This document shows positions 42,611 to 56,858 of a DNA stretch of 64,000 bases, in pieces. Source of the stretch: Micromussa lordhowensis (lineage: Eukaryota; Cnidaria; Anthozoa; Scleractinia; Lobophylliidae). A program made the position numbers and the translations under genes. The notes beneath the pieces were generated by a model. That model ran no database searches. It saw nothing but the letters and a program-made list of their open reading frames with translations, and had not been told where the DNA came from. The stretch spans positions 27,900,318 to 27,964,317 of the forward strand of contig OZ026604.1 of assembly GCA_964020085.1 (NCBI GenBank), written 5' to 3'. Numbering within the stretch: position 1 is the stretch's first letter; the number at the start of each line of letters is the position of its first letter.

Positions 42611-45600
42611 TGGGACGCGCGTGGCCTGAGAACGACTTTTCCGAACGAAATGGGTTTCCGTTGTTGCTTTGGAAACCCGGCGTTCACTGCGTGACGCTTT
42701 TAACGACGCTCACTGCGTGACACCTGTAAGGACGTTTACTGAAGCGTATAATAAAGTTAGCAGGTATAACGAGTACCCGTCCAATCTATCATAACAATGA
42801 GCACTTCGCTCAACAGGTTGTTTACACAGGAAGATCAAAGGATCAAAGAACATCACTATGGCAACACACACGATAAGGAAGCCATGTAAAGTTGCTGAGG
42901 CGCTAACAAGCACAGTCCATAAAAGACACTGATTTAGGTTACATTTTTGCATTGTTGCATAGCAAGATAACGTCTTCTTTTTCTTTTCCCAGTTGCCAAT
43001 AAAAGTATAGTGTAGCAGCTGTTTTGTGCAAAATTGTAGCCGCGTAAAACTTTGTTTTCTACTCACAAGTTGTGAAGTGTATACAATATATAATATTTCT
43101 CACAGCTTTAAATTTAGCCCTTGCCCCGTTGCTGAGTTCAAATGGAAGATGTGTTCCGGCTTGTCATCTTTGTGTGAAACTACCGCCAAAGAGCGTCTAT
43201 CAAAATTAAACACGGTAATGAAAATTACGCCGCACACACGCTGCCTCGATTATTCAGTGAGCTTTAATGAAGTGGATAAATTAATTTTCGAACTACGCTG
43301 TCTGTTATACTCGGCTCACTGATTTCTCACTGAACACCTATGAACTGTTATGGCTTTCACTTTCATTATTGTACCTAGTTTCGCCATGTCTACTGCCATT
43401 TTTAATGGTCTACAGTTCAAGCAGAGACTACTTATGTCATCAAATACGAGGGTTTCTTACTGGCGACTCGTAACGTTGAAAATAGTGATCATAGCCCTAT
43501 AACCTCTCTTCAAACCCTGACTTTTCCAACTGAAAGACATTACTTAGAATGAAAAGCGGATCAAATTAAGAACAGTAAAAAACGGTGATTTGAGTTTCAT
43601 CAAGCTTGCTTATTGCAGATATAAAAAAAACTCTGTAAAAAGCGCCGGTCATTAATTTGTTGAAAGTGGCTACACGTATCAGTGAAATATAATCCTAAAA
43701 AATAGGAAATTTGAATCCAGGTTTACGCCAAAATTAGTCCGACAGACTACAGAGATTTATAGTAAAGACTGGCGCTTCAAACTATTTGTTGAATGGAGAA
43801 GTGTTCGTTAAATTGGCGTGACCATCATTTTAAAGGCTTCTGGCACAGGAAGTAATATTCCTTGGGATTTTTCTCATTTGCCTGGATGAATGTAGTTGAA
43901 TTCAAATCCACAACACGGCCACATCATCTCTTAAGAATGCGTTGTGAATCTTTCTAGCTCCATGCATGCTTGACTCTGTTTGCTTGACTAACCTACTCAG
44001 TCATATGGAAGAGTTAGCGCGAAGCATCAATCTGAAAAATTGAAAGTTGCACGTTTAGTAGAGACAAACAATTCCAACGCTTAAATATATTCTAGATTTT
44101 TTTAAATTAAAAAAAAAACATTTGTCGGCTTGTTATGAATGACTTAAAAGGCGGAAATTAAGCGCAAACCGCCCAAAAGCAAGTTAAGTTTGGCGGTACA
44201 TCTAGTTGACCAATGGCGCGCCTTCTAGAATAATCGCTATTGTTCTCAGTGTTTTTGTGTGCACGCTATGCGTGCCCCTACGAAGCGCCACCTGGAAGGA
44301 AAAACCTGTGATATTTGAAATAGCTATCTTAACATGTTGACAGCGGGTAGGAGGGGATTCCTTGATTGCCCTGGAATCGCCCGATTCTTATCTAGCCCGG
44401 TCGCTTCGAACCGGAATTGTAAACTACGACACTTTCAAGCTTAATAAATATCTGCGTCTATGGTTAGCCATGACCGTAACTTGTTTTAAACGTGACTGAT
44501 TTGCTTGTAGGTTCGATCAAATTCAGTGAAGCGATTTACTGTTTTGAAAGAACCTTAACCATATCGAATGGCTCCAAATATTTACGCTAATGCCCTTTTG
44601 TGGATGAAATAATCGGGCGGAAAAATGGATGGATTTGAAACCCAGGTTGCGAGACAGTGTTTTTATTACATCGAGATAGCAGTCGTGACTGTTTTATGAC
44701 AGTGCAGTTGCTATGTTAAGCTTTATTTTGCTAGCTGGATTAAGCAACGTAAATACGTTACTCAAAGGTGCAAGTTTATAGATGCCGTCTTATATGCAAA
44801 CAGGTGCCTAACTTTCGATCATTTGAGGGTTGTACTCCCTACAGAGGCTGTCAAAGATTCTTCACTCACGCAGCTCCACCACACCAAACGAACTCTCTCC
44901 GTTTGAACGCCTCTGTAATCAAGTGGCTTGAAACTAACACCACTCCGGGTGAAATCTGGTAGATTTCACCCTCTATGCACGAGAAATTTGCTTTGTGCTT
45001 GGTCACCAGGCGAGAGATTTGAGAGCGAGTCCATTAAAATTACATCGAAGATTTCGTTTCCTTTCAAGATGTCCATTCATGTGTGACTGTTCATTAGCAC
45101 GCTGATGAAGCTAGTGCAGTCCAGCTTCAACCTCCTCTCGTGGGATTAGTTAATACCGAGAAAAAAGAGAAAAATACAGGAGCTTCAAAACATGGAATGA
45201 CAAACACATTTTGTAGAGAGATTTCGTGAACGCTGTTGTCGAATCGGTAGTTTAGGGATTGGGCCGAGAGGTTTGACAAAACGGCGTTATTTTCAAGAAA
45301 CTTAAAGGAAGCCACGAACAAGGAAGTAATCGGATTTGACCTTACAAGGTAAGTCTTATATGCCCTTTAGCGTTTTATTTTGTACTTAGCTGTAGCAGTT
45401 CAGTACTGAGGCTAAATTTGAAGGGATTGACAGAGGCGAATTAGAGTTAATGCAAGCATCTCACTGAAATTAAATAGTGGAGATTAAATAGGGAGTTAAT
45501 TTTGGCGTATATAACTTACCTCTGGCACGAATAATAGTCTTGAAAATTTTCACGTCTTTAGGTAGATAAGAAAAGTACTTGTAGGATTAATATCCATTCT

Positions 45601-48600
45601 TGGTAGGAGACTAGAGATACCAGTTTGGTTGGCGCTCACTGACGACGCGCTTTCCAAGATTGTTTGTTAGCACCATGGAGTTAGATTAAACCATCAACAC
45701 GGAGGGAAATCAAAGGCAAATTAATTGATTTGAGAAGGGTTATCGGCTTTAGAGAAAGGAAAATTGGGCTATAATTATCAACCAGGAAACGGTATTCGAA
45801 GGGAGCTATGTTTACTTTTGAAACAGTGATTAATAAGTAAGTATCGATATGTTAAACAGCGCCGTTCAAATTGTTTCCTCGTAGTTGCTCGGTTGGTCTA
45901 CATATGGCATTCTTAGATTCGCAATTCAACAAGGCAAGTCTGTCTCAAATTAAGGTGAGTCAAACTGTGGATAATTTTGACTTTTTTCCTGGCAAAACGG
46001 CCTGTTATGTCAGTAGCATCTTTTGATTTTGTGTCTTGTACCACCGGGTGATTTGCTTGTACTGAATTGAAGCTTGTGTGGACTCCACAAAGGTACAAGT
46101 GCACTCTTTTTTTCTCAATTATGTTAAAGAAGGACGTATATCGCAATTATTTGTACTAGAGTGGACCATACATGGACCATTATCTTACTTTTGCATACCG
46201 TTCCAAACTTTTGTAAACGGAGTTGTGATTTAATTAATTAGATGTCCTCGGAAGACCTCTAAAAATTTTCTGACGAGTTTGAGAATCGGCATTTTCTTTA
46301 GAACTATGGATTTTTTCTGTTCTTGCCTTGCAGAGAAAATTCACTCAAATGTCATGTCTTTTGATCGTCTTCCGTCTAAAAAGAGCCCGTAAGCTATCCA
46401 TCTAAATGTGAAATATTTGTTTGTCTTTGAATGACACTGAGTACCGACTTTTATATGTCAACACTGGGCAATCGAGGGTCAAAATCTTCTGACCTCTCTC
46501 ATTCGGAATTTCGCGAGAAGGCCAAATTTTCAGCACATATCTTTGATGATCTTACCCTTACGAACTGTTTTAGATGTACTGTAAAACTCAATACGCAGAA
46601 GGGAAGAAAAGCTCTTGATGAAATTAATGCGACAAGTCTCAGGATCCTTCGCTTTTCGATTCCGCTTTCTATTATGAATTATTCATTGAGTCTCTCCCTA
46701 TTTTCACTTGTCAGTAAAGCATTTATCCACATGTGTTTGGAAAAGTTTCATATCATTTTCTCCTTTGAAAGAGAGCTTTAACAACGGATAGAAGCTCTGC
46801 CCGTGTTTTGTTCAACGAAAAAGAGGATTCGAAACATCAATCAGCCAGATCTGTTAGGTCACCTGACACAGGCACTTTATTTCAATGAAATAAGAGGTCA
46901 TACAGACTCGCGAAGCGCTTGCACCGGGCGACACAGTTACCCTTAAGCTGTCGTTATAGACCTGTATGACGCGCTCAAAGTCACTGACATGGTCGATTTA
47001 AGTCTTCGCTGCTGATTAAATAGTCATAAGTTAGCTTGCATTAACACTTTCTTAGGCAAACCAATGGACAAGCGATTTGGCCTTGGTTTTTTCTTGCGTA
47101 TTTTGGCAACGGACCTAGAAGGCAAAACAACCTCGGTTGTTTTCCTTCTACTTTAAATGAATTAAGCAACAAACTTTTTTTTCGGTTGGGAAACAACTGT
47201 ATGCATGAACTCTGATCGACTTGTCACCTTTAGCGTAATTAAATTTGTACACTTGATTTTGCACTTTAATTGGGCTTCGTGACCCTTGCAAGCTATGAGG
47301 TAATGATTAGGTAAGGTGGTGAACTGCAGATTGCAGTCGCTTACAGCAGATGCCCTTGATCAGTTGATTCACTTGGGCAACTTGCTCGCGGAGGCAAAAC
47401 TAGTTCGTTAGAAATTTCGCCAAAGAAATTCAACCCGAATGCAGTTTATCTGCCCCGGTAGATGCAGTTAGCTTGTCCAAGAAACTAGGCTCGAAGTTGA
47501 GATTGTTCAGAGCACTTTTCCTCAAAGTTTGTGGATTTGAAAAGACGTCTATCACAGAAGCAGTAGATAGCCGCTATTTGAAGCTTAACAAGAACAGAGG
47601 CTGGAAAAGGTAATTTCACAAAAATATCGATAACATAAATAATAGCGGGGGGATTTCGTTCTTTTGGCCCACAAAAGAACGTCTTTTGGACGTTTATTGA
47701 CACCGGAACAACCTAATTTATTCGTTACAAGGTTCCTTTCTTAATAACTTACTTGTCTTCAAGTATGACGTAACTAAAAAATCAGGTCGTTCTGCTCCGA
47801 AAAAAAAATTACAACTTAAAATTTGCAATTCGTTCCAATCTATTTAAACTTCGAACAGTTTTGATCTTAAAAGTTCGCATTCATACATAGAGTATTGATT
47901 ACAGATTTTCGATGCTTGTTTCAATTTTTGACACAGCTTACACTTGCTTGACTTGGCTATTACAATCCCTGTCGTGTTTTTGACAGATGTGTCTACTTTT
48001 CGATGCATATCATTTGCTACGGTCACACTAACAAATAATATTATTTAGTTCAGTGTATCGAGGAATTTATGTTTTGCTATCAGTTCAATTCTAAAAGAAA
48101 TAGCGTGATCAAGTAATTTAGGAAGCTAAATTTAAAATTTAAAGGTTCCTGTTTCAAATTCTTCATCTTGCCCCCGGAGGTCTTTATTTTTCTCGGCGGT
48201 AAATAGAGAATTCTTTGCTGATGTCATTGTTTACATTTTGCCTCGTTAGCACACGACTTCCGTGGGGATTGGGGAGAGCTAGATAAAATTTCCATCCAAA
48301 CATTTAAGGTTACCGTGTACCTTCAGAGTAATTTTTTTCTTCGTAAAAGAAATTATTTGAACTATGAGCGTTCAGACAATTCAAAAAAGTAGATATTCAC
48401 GGAGGAAATGGACACAGCTTTATACACTCTATACACTTTATTATTTTCAAATTAACTTTGACCAAAAAGGGCATGCCCGCAACTAGCAAAGGCTAATCTA
48501 GGAGAGTCATGCCTTAACAGCCGAATTACAAAAACATCCGAAAACAGGAGTTAACTAATAGAGTAGAAGGGAAAAAGACAGTATTATACAATGACAAGAA

Positions 48601-50896
48601 AATAACTGGAAGTAAAAGTTTCTTATTGACTGACAGCTAACTGATATTTTCTAAGAACGTTATTTCCGTTAGATGAGGAAAATTTGAAGAGTTGTAACAC
48701 GATTTCGGTCGCTCATATCTCCAACAAAAGCGAGTTCGGGAAAAAAACTAATATTAAGCAAAACAGTAAATTGTGCCACACCCTTTCAATATTCAGTGCC
48801 TATATTTTCGTAGCTCGAACAGAGACCGAATTGCCTACAAATATTCTAAATATAGACGCCCGTGTCTCGCCAGATGACGTTTTTCACAAAGTTTCAGTTG
48901 AATTTGAGATTTTTCTTTCTTAAATATCGTGTCTTCAAATAGCTAAACGTTATTATTAAAAACACAGGGGAAAAAAGTTAGCTGCAAAGTATAGAAAAGG
49001 GATGAAACGCTACCCTCGAAAACTGTTTTCTCCATTGCGAGTACGATTTAAATCGTTTTGAGTAATTTTACTCTTAACATGATTTTAAAAGACTAATTAT
49101 TAAAGCTCCACTAATTATTAAGTATTGCGCGTTGTAAAAAATAAAGTTTGCTAACGTTAGCGATCACACTCAACTGGCTATCAGACGATTACACAACGGC
49201 CATAGACCCAAAAATATAAAAATTGAAGTCAAAAGATCTCGTTTTGAAACAATTAAGTTACAAAACTTACAGTAAAGCAATAACTAAAATATGCAAGCGA
49301 AGAACAATGGTGGAATGTAAACCTCGCGTTGGGGTGATAGCCCCGCTTACTGTAAAGTAAATTTTTTGTCGGAATAAGAAACTTGGAGTGAGAGATTGCA
49401 AGATAATTCGCATTCAAAAGTTTTCGTTTTAAGTTCGAAATAAACTGCACTACCCGTCTATATGTTTATTTATAACTGAACACATAATTTAGGCGTACAA
49501 TAAGTAGCCTAGCCGGCACGAGTGTGCTTGAGCCACCTTCATAATCTTCGTTCGCAAAGCAAATATTCAGAGCAAGGTGTCGACAGCCGAGAGATCTGGC
49601 ACTTCGGTCTTTTACTTTTACAATGATTCTTGTATAATTAAATAACCATCGAAGGATCAAATGTAAGTAGAAGCACTTTGTTCATTTAACTACAGCGAAT
49701 TACAAAAGAGATAATGACAAAAATAAGGTACACAAAACCAATTTCAACTAAATAATTCCGGCTAATGAACAAAATGAAACGTTAAATATGAGATAGTCGT
49801 GGTATATAATTTGTTTAAAAACAGTGACTAATCACAGTGTAAAGCTGTGTTGCACGCCCTTACTATCTTCACACAAGCTGATCAAAACACTATGCAGAGT
49901 ACTATATACAGTAGACTTCACTGAAATGATTTTTTATCATACAAGGTGTTTATGAATTCGGTAATCTATGATATATAGCTAAAGACAAACGTTGCGGACA
50001 CAACTCAGATAGAATAAAAGAAGCATATCTCCTGATAGCAAAATCAAAGATTGAGATTGAATTTGAATTTCGCTTTTAACCGTTGCCTCCAAAGAGAGAA
50101 AAGAACCAAAATACATAACATTGTAGAAATGACCACATAATATTGTTTTTCGTGGTTTTGCAAAATAAGTGCAACACTAACAGAAAAAAGTTTAACTTCA
50201 TAATTTTTTTCTCGCCCCATTTTTTAATAGTTTCTCTTCCGTACGTTTGCCCGAGTTAATCAGCGACATGGAATAATTTTATGAAAATGCTGGAGGTAGT
50301 GATGTGAGATCTTGATTTAACCAACGATGTAATTAATATAATGGTTTTAAACATGGAATAACCTCATTTTTCAAACCAACTTTGACCCTTGAAGGCAACT
50401 TTAAAAACCTATCGAATCTGTCGTACTGAAATTCTAGCCCTGAAGTATCGATTTTTCTCCTTAAAGCTGCGTTTAACACATTCTCGACATTTTTGTGACG
50501 CCCAAGCAGCATGTGGCATGCGGTGTTGCTACTAACACACAAATCAAACCTGCTGATGCCTACCATATATGGCAAAAAGTAAATAGTCGGGTTCAAGCCT
50601 CTGACTACAGGTGACGAAACTTGTTAAATGGCTTCACCAAGAGCGGGAATATGAGCGATCAATAACAAGAAAACCTAAAACGGAGTAAACATAGATATTG
50701 CATTTTAGCCAGAGCGGCATCAAAAATGAGAAGTGGGACGCAATGAATTGTCTAAGGTACTGGGAAAAATTTGATTTTATTCTTGAAAAAATGATATAGT
50801 GGTTGTGAAATGTTTTATTTGATGGAATGATTGCTATTGTTTTAGACCACGATCCGAGAATTGAGTGGCAGAGTCACTGGCTGGAGCTGCGAGTCG

Positions 50897-53800
50897 ATGA
50901 TGCCCCATAGAGGTGAGATTAAAATAACTCTAAATACATGATCTTTATTTAACATTTCCAATGCGGCGAGAAACTTTTTCTCTCTTTGAAGCCGCTTGCC
51001 TTAGCTGCTTGCCAAATAATTTATTTATGCACTACATTCCGTAACTTGTCATGCAACCCACCATGATTATACAAGAAGTTAGGATTTAAACGAAGGACAT
51101 AAGTATAATCTTTGAAAATGGACGGAAAGCAAATCTGCCAATTTCCGAAAAGGGTGTTTTCGTAAAATATATCTAGGGAAATATCTCGTTGTCTAAAAGG
51201 AAGCTGAATTTTGTCATATGAGTAATACAATGGAATATTTAATTGACTAAATATCAGGTAATGTTTGGATTTGGCATTTCGAGATCTAGAACCCAGATTT
51301 TGCTCCTTTCCTTGTTACAGTTTAATCTACATCAACAGCATTTTGCTACGTTGATATAACATAACATGTTTTTGAGTTAAATTTTCATCCAGCCCTCTTG
51401 GGTTGTCAGATAAGAGTCACATGCTATTGTTTTGAGCAAAATAATTTTTTGTTACTGTGTTATGTTTCTGTTGGAATTATAACTATATCAAAATGAAATT
51501 ATCTTCGTGAAGAAATTACTGAAGAAATTTCATTTAGCCTCAGCCGTTCCTTTGTAAAATACTAACATTTGGTTCAGAATCCAATCCCATTTTGGATTGT
51601 TATCCAAAGAGAGGAACATCATATATTTCCTTTGGCAAACATTTGATAAGATGAACCGATCTATATCGCGACAAAAGCCAATTAATTTTTTTGTTAATTT
51701 GTACCACTAATAGTTATCCTTGACAAGATCATTGATCCATTTTCCCCGTGTTTACGGAGATTGCATCTAAATTATGTAAATTAGCCACGAGGGCAAACAG
51801 ACCGTTGGGAAATTCAAACTTTGTTATTTGAAATAGAAGTTAATACTGTCAAACATTGGGATAATAAGTTTTTAAATGGTAAAATAAATTCACAGATTCC
51901 AATATCGAAAAAGCATAGAGAGCTCAATTAGAACTTTATCTGAAACTAGAAAGGATAAAACTGTGTTGATTGCCCTTTTGCTTACATTTGACACAGAAAG
52001 CCATAACCTTTGCCAAATAAGAAAGCCTGTTAGACTCGACGGCTGCTATAATTTGAGACAAAATCTGAAAAAAACTCCGTACTTATGTATGTATGGATTC
52101 TAGTTTTGAGAACATTTTGCTTTGCTTTTCTTAGTAAAGTAGATTGGTTAGGGGATAGTTGAGAGAGCTAAAGGAAATTCAACAGGTCTTTTCGAAATTG
52201 CTTTGATGGTTTTGTTTTAAAAAAGTTGACAATAACATCTCAATTAAATTTATAAGTACTTCGGTAATTTTTGTTGGGTGCATTCAATTAATAGGTTGTG
52301 TTCTAATTACAAAAACGGGCGCTCAACCAAAAATTTAAATCACCATTTAACTCAGTTGAAACAGAGGAGCAAATCGTCAATTGGCTCTTTCCCCAGAATT
52401 AAACAACAATAGAAACCCAACAACTCCCTGAAAACTTCGAATACAGTTCATTCCAATATAAAACAATGAAACCAAAAGGGTTAGAAATTACTGTACTAGC
52501 CGTCAACCAAATCAGTAAGCCGTTTACTGTTGAAACGGATGGCCTCACTAAAATATTATCTCGAGCTAATTAGAAAACATGTCATAAATACCTCTATATT
52601 TATAATATTTTTCCTGATAAAGGACCGGGTGGAGTCAACCAGCTTGGAGGTGTATTTGTCAATGGCCGACCGTTGCCCGACTACATGCGACACCGAATTG
52701 TTGAGTTGGCACACTGCGGAGTCCGACCCTCGGAGATCTCTCGGCAACTGCTCGTGTCTCACGGATGTGTGAGCAAAATTCTCGGCAGGTATTACGAGAC
52801 AGGTTCGGTCAGACCTGGAGCTATAGGAGGCAGTAAACCAAAAGTCGCTACTCCGCGGGTGGTGTCGAAGATTCTGGCTTACAAGGAGGAGAACCCGTGC
52901 ATCTTCGCATGGGAAATCAGGAATAACCTGCTTAGTGACGGAGTCTGCGACAAGAGTAACGTGCCAAGCGTCAGCTCAATAAACAGGATTCTGCGCAATG
53001 CGGCGTCTGAGAAGGAACAGCGCGTAGCCCACGAGAAAGCCAAACAGCACGTGCACCATCTTCAGCAACAGATCCCTAACGCTCCTCAGATGAATGGTTT
53101 CCAAGCTCAGATTGGTTTTTCTATTCCACCCAACGGTCAAACAGCTCTACCAACAACTCTTCAGACTCTCCAGCAACAACTCCCGACTCCTCATCCTATA
53201 CCGCAGCCTCCCACGCCGGTCGAGAAACCCTCGCACGCTCAGGAGGTTGTGCAGAGCGTAGAAAAGAACGACGGTGAACACCGTGGTACGCCACAAAACG
53301 GTGAGCCGTCAGCCAACAAAGTTGTTGTTGTTGTTATTGTTGTCTTGTTTAGATCGAATTGTCTGAATATATCGATTTAGAATAAAACTGCTCGCAAACC
53401 AGCAGTTATTGACAACGTATTTTTGTCGTCTTCTGAGCATTGCCCTGTATGTTACGGAGCTCGTGTTATTGCTGTTAAAATTGTGTACTAAATTGTAATC
53501 TCAGCACTTCCACAAATGCAAATAATAACTTAAGAAAATAAATCCGTGAATTATATTATAACTTACAGAGGCTTCACGCAACGGCAGAAAGAGAGTTGAA
53601 ATCCTTATTATTTTTTTTATTTTTTTCGTTTTCAACAGGGATAGACCACAATGGAAAACCTGAAACAGAAGGTAAAGAGAATGGTCACACAGAAGGCGAA
53701 AATGGATCACTGGGAGAAGAAAGGAAACGAAAACACGATGAAACACCAGTGAACGGAGAACAAAAAGGTGAAGAAATCAAGCACGAGAATCATGATGCTA

Positions 53801-55315
53801 CAACAGATGTGAATGGTAACGAAGGTCCAGACGCTAAGAAGAGAAAACTTGGATACATTGAAAACGGCCACAAGAATGAAATGGTAAGATTAAAAGACTT
53901 GTCCAAGTTATGCGTAAATTTGCTTGCTTTCAGTCAATTATAATTTATGTAGCAATCTTCTCAGCAATATAATCAAAGCCTTTATTGTTTGGCTGACAAA
54001 ATTATCTTCTTTGTGATTGGCTGAGAGCTGAGCAATTTATTCTTAATTTTGACTGAAAGCTCGAGCAGTAAAGTACCTAGGCTAATCGTGATACTTTCAA
54101 AGTTTCACTCGCCTAAAGGCTCTTACAATTTTGAGAAAAATTTCAAATACCACAAGTAGTGTAAATCCTTAATTGCACTCGCATCCATACGAATGATATA
54201 TACTAATTGGAGGAGTTCTTCAAAATTAAATCTTTCTCCTTGGGTCAATAATTAGTGAAAGTTTCGCATAGTTTCGTTTTCAAAGAACTAGCGACCATCC
54301 AAGTGTCTCAAACGTGAACGAAAAATATCACTTACCGATATAACTCGCACTACGTTTGTAACCTGCAAACACATTCAGCGTTTTTGTATTTATTCCATTT
54401 TTCCTCTTTTTTAACTAGCCCATGTACACGCGGGTGTCCCCCACATGGATCAAATACAATCCCGTGATTCCGAGCGGGTTTGCCATTGCAAGCAGTCTAA
54501 ATGGTTTGAATGCAATTGCTGGCGATCTGAACGGTTTGAACGTCAACGTAAACGGCATGGGTGGTTTGAACGGAGTCAACGGCTTAGGTGGAGTGGGAGC
54601 AGTGAACGGGCTGAATGGCATAGCACAGGTGAATGCTGTCGGTGGAATGAATGGGATGGGCAACGGGTTGGGAAATGGAATGGGCCTCATGAATGGCAAC
54701 AACACCATCAATGGCATAAACGGAATAGCAGGTATCAGCACCATAAATGGTATCAACACACTGAGCAATATCAGCTGTCACAATGTCAATGGAATGAACG
54801 CCATCAACAGTATGCATTCTATGAATGGCTTGAATGGGCACAGCAATGGAGGAATGGCTCACCCGGGTATGGACCAGGATCGCACACTTGGACAGAATGG
54901 GATTAATGGCCACCCTGAAAATGTCCATTGGTCCCCACCGTACCCAATGGTTTGTTTACCAGATTCTAACAATTCCAACGGAATGACTCAAAACAATGGG
55001 ATGAACAAACAAGATTCGTTTCCACAGCAGATTGCCTTCCAGATCACCAACACACCAAGACCGGACCTTCAGAACAATTCCGCCAACTCAACCACCGTGT
55101 GCACATCGGTTTTTGCACCAATTACCACGGCTACGCCGCGTAATCATTCCCTCACCATGGCAAATCCCCTAACCAATGGTATTCAGGCCATGCAATTCTC
55201 TCGGCCGATGGCGACCGAGTTTACTCAACCAATAATGAAGATAATGGGACCTGCCACGTTCCTGCCCCTTAGACCGTCGGGCATCGCCTCCCTTGATACA
55301 ATAACGCATGGATGA
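50897..55315 (+). CDS. PaxA: Paired-domain transcription factor, PaxA type (no homeodomain)
   Basis: Four exons join in frame: 50897-50912, 52623-53300, 53639-53883 and 54419-55315, giving 611 residues with phases 1, 1, 0. The 16-nt first coding exon gives MMPHR plus one base, and joins exon 2 as [20 protein letters not shown], the expected Pax N-terminus. The paired domain covers residues 6-131: [77 protein letters not shown]. It binds DNA in the nucleus. I find no octapeptide and no homeodomain. [14 protein letters not shown] and KEENPC are closest to Pox-neuro/PaxA, and a coral Pax protein with only a paired domain (Pax-Aam) is known, hence the symbol; PaxC would have a homeodomain. RKRK and KKRK clusters may be nuclear signals. 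Residues from about 335 to 460 are an Asn-Gly-rich repeat. Confidence 0.88.
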
Positions 55316-56589
55316 ACTAAAGGGCAATGAAAATTGTCAAGAAGGCAAAGCCTTTCATGAAGTTGAAATACAACTCCGTTTGCACGGAGTTGGGCGCCTC
55401 GACAAGCATTTTGGACAAAATGCGCAACCCTCATTTACGTATGTACTCAGTTATATTTTTCCTTCAGTCATACCAGCAAGATGATACATCCACGTCATAT
55501 TATGGATACCACGTTCATTGTTCACCTTTTTGACGGAATTGAAAGAGAATTGAATTATGAAGGAGTGCTCTAAGCCATTATCATACACAATATATGGTAT
55601 GTGCTATTATTTATCCACGAATTTAAATATATCTATTCGTATTCCAGTCACCAGTCCAGGTGGTAAGTAATGTATAGTTAAATAGAAATTCTAACCACGG
55701 TTTTATTTAGATATCTACATGAGTTAGGACTAATCGAACAGAACTCTTCAGGGAAACAATTTTTCGCTTTGGCAGTCGAGATCTTTGAAATTAAAGAACC
55801 TGCCATCATTACCCGTTATGTTTACCTGCACGTTAAAAGAACCGAATTAATTTGATTTTCTTCTTCCTATTTTAGTGCGTTCAATGCTCAAACAAATCGA
55901 ATAGAGAATAACGACTTAATAGCAGCACAAATACTACTAATACTAGAGTGAGGTCTTAATCTGAAACCGAAACCTCGCCGTATTGACTGAGCGATAGCGA
56001 GGTAAATACGTCCAGGCCAAGAATTGAGATTTACCCGTAAAGAACGAACGTTCGAAGCTAATGAGTTGCTTATTATGTTGCTTTTTCCTCCCGTGGGTAT
56101 TACGGGAGCATAATGCCCTAGAATCAGCCAATCGGCGCGCGTGTTAATCGGCTACAAACACAATCCATATAATAAGAGATACTAAAAACAACTTTAACAT
56201 ATATAGTTTTCTAAATTAACAAATTTTAACTTTTAACCAAGCATGTTGCTTCCGATTTAATGATTGCTTTAATTAGTCGAAGGAAAATAACCCTTTAAGA
56301 CTAACGCATCAAGCATGCGATACTTACAGCAACGTTATGAGAGCAAAGTGCCTTATCTACGATAGTCACCATAATGGATTTCACATTACAACCGTTTAAT
56401 TTTTTATTTCTTTGTACGTCGACGTTCAATTTGTGCTTTCGTGACAATCTACTTCGGAGGTGTTTTCCATGCATTGGTATTCAGATTAGGTCTGCAAAGA
56501 ATAACCATTGAAAATATTACAACATGAATATTGTAAATTAGTAAATTCTCAGCTCCGACTACTGCATTTCTAGCTTTATGATTGGCTAA

Positions 56590-56623
56590 AAAACTCCGAC
56601 TATGAGCCAATAGTCGGAGTTTT
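56590..56623. repeat. 14-bp perfect hairpin
   Basis: AAAACTCCGACTAT, loop GAGCCA, then ATAGTCGGAGTTTT. ATTGGCT lies just before and AGCCAAT overlaps the loop, so the flanks offer an alternative pairing. It may be the core of a decayed MITE. Confidence 0.6.
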
Positions 56624-56743
56624 ACGTCATATGGAAAATAGTGCGCCAAGTTTAAAAATTTTCCGCACGAAGTTTTCAACTTCAGCCCTCTATAATGGCC
56701 GAAATAAAAATCGGCGACAAAACCCGGTTTGAGAATTTACTAA

Positions 56744-56858
56744 AACAATTATTCCATTCGCCCTTGTTGGATATGAAGTGATTATAACCAACTCGCACTA
56801 CGCGCTCTTTCGTTATTTTATCACTTCATATCCAACTCGGGCTCATGGAATAATTGTT
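56744..56858. mobile_element. Palindromic MITE, AACAATTATTCC family, second copy
   Basis: It has the same terminus as the element at 13498 (AACAATTATTCCA ... TGGAATAATTGTT), with TTGGATATGAAGTGATTATA and its complement inside. The centre differs. Confidence 0.7.

Larger units (their letters stand above)
40782..50896. other. Long non-coding stretch upstream of the Pax gene
   Basis: No splice-consistent exon or recognisable protein domain was found on either strand over about 10 kb. Only two repeat fragments (42185-42260 and 42445-42610) were recognised, far fewer than in the 6-41 kb part. Genes for developmental regulators often have such flanks, which can carry enhancers, but no specific element is claimed. 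Confidence 0.45.

Noticed and set aside
42710..43322. Frames of 118 (minus) and 98 (plus) codons
   Set aside because: Mostly hydrophobic or mixed residues without family motifs, with no flanking exons that fit; not supported as a gene.
53591..53638. Coding extension of the third Pax exon upstream of 53639
   Set aside because: The frame is open there but the T-rich stretch ending TTTTCAACAG is a standard polypyrimidine tract and acceptor, and the phase fits the exon start at 53639.
54415..54928. Pro-rich and His/Ile-rich minus-strand frames
   Set aside because: They are shadows of the Asn-Gly repeat of the Pax gene on the other strand.
52623..55315. Homeodomain or octapeptide in the Pax gene
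   Set aside because: No WFxNxR-type helix or octapeptide-like motif is present in exons 2-4, so PaxB, PaxC and PaxD assignments were not chosen.
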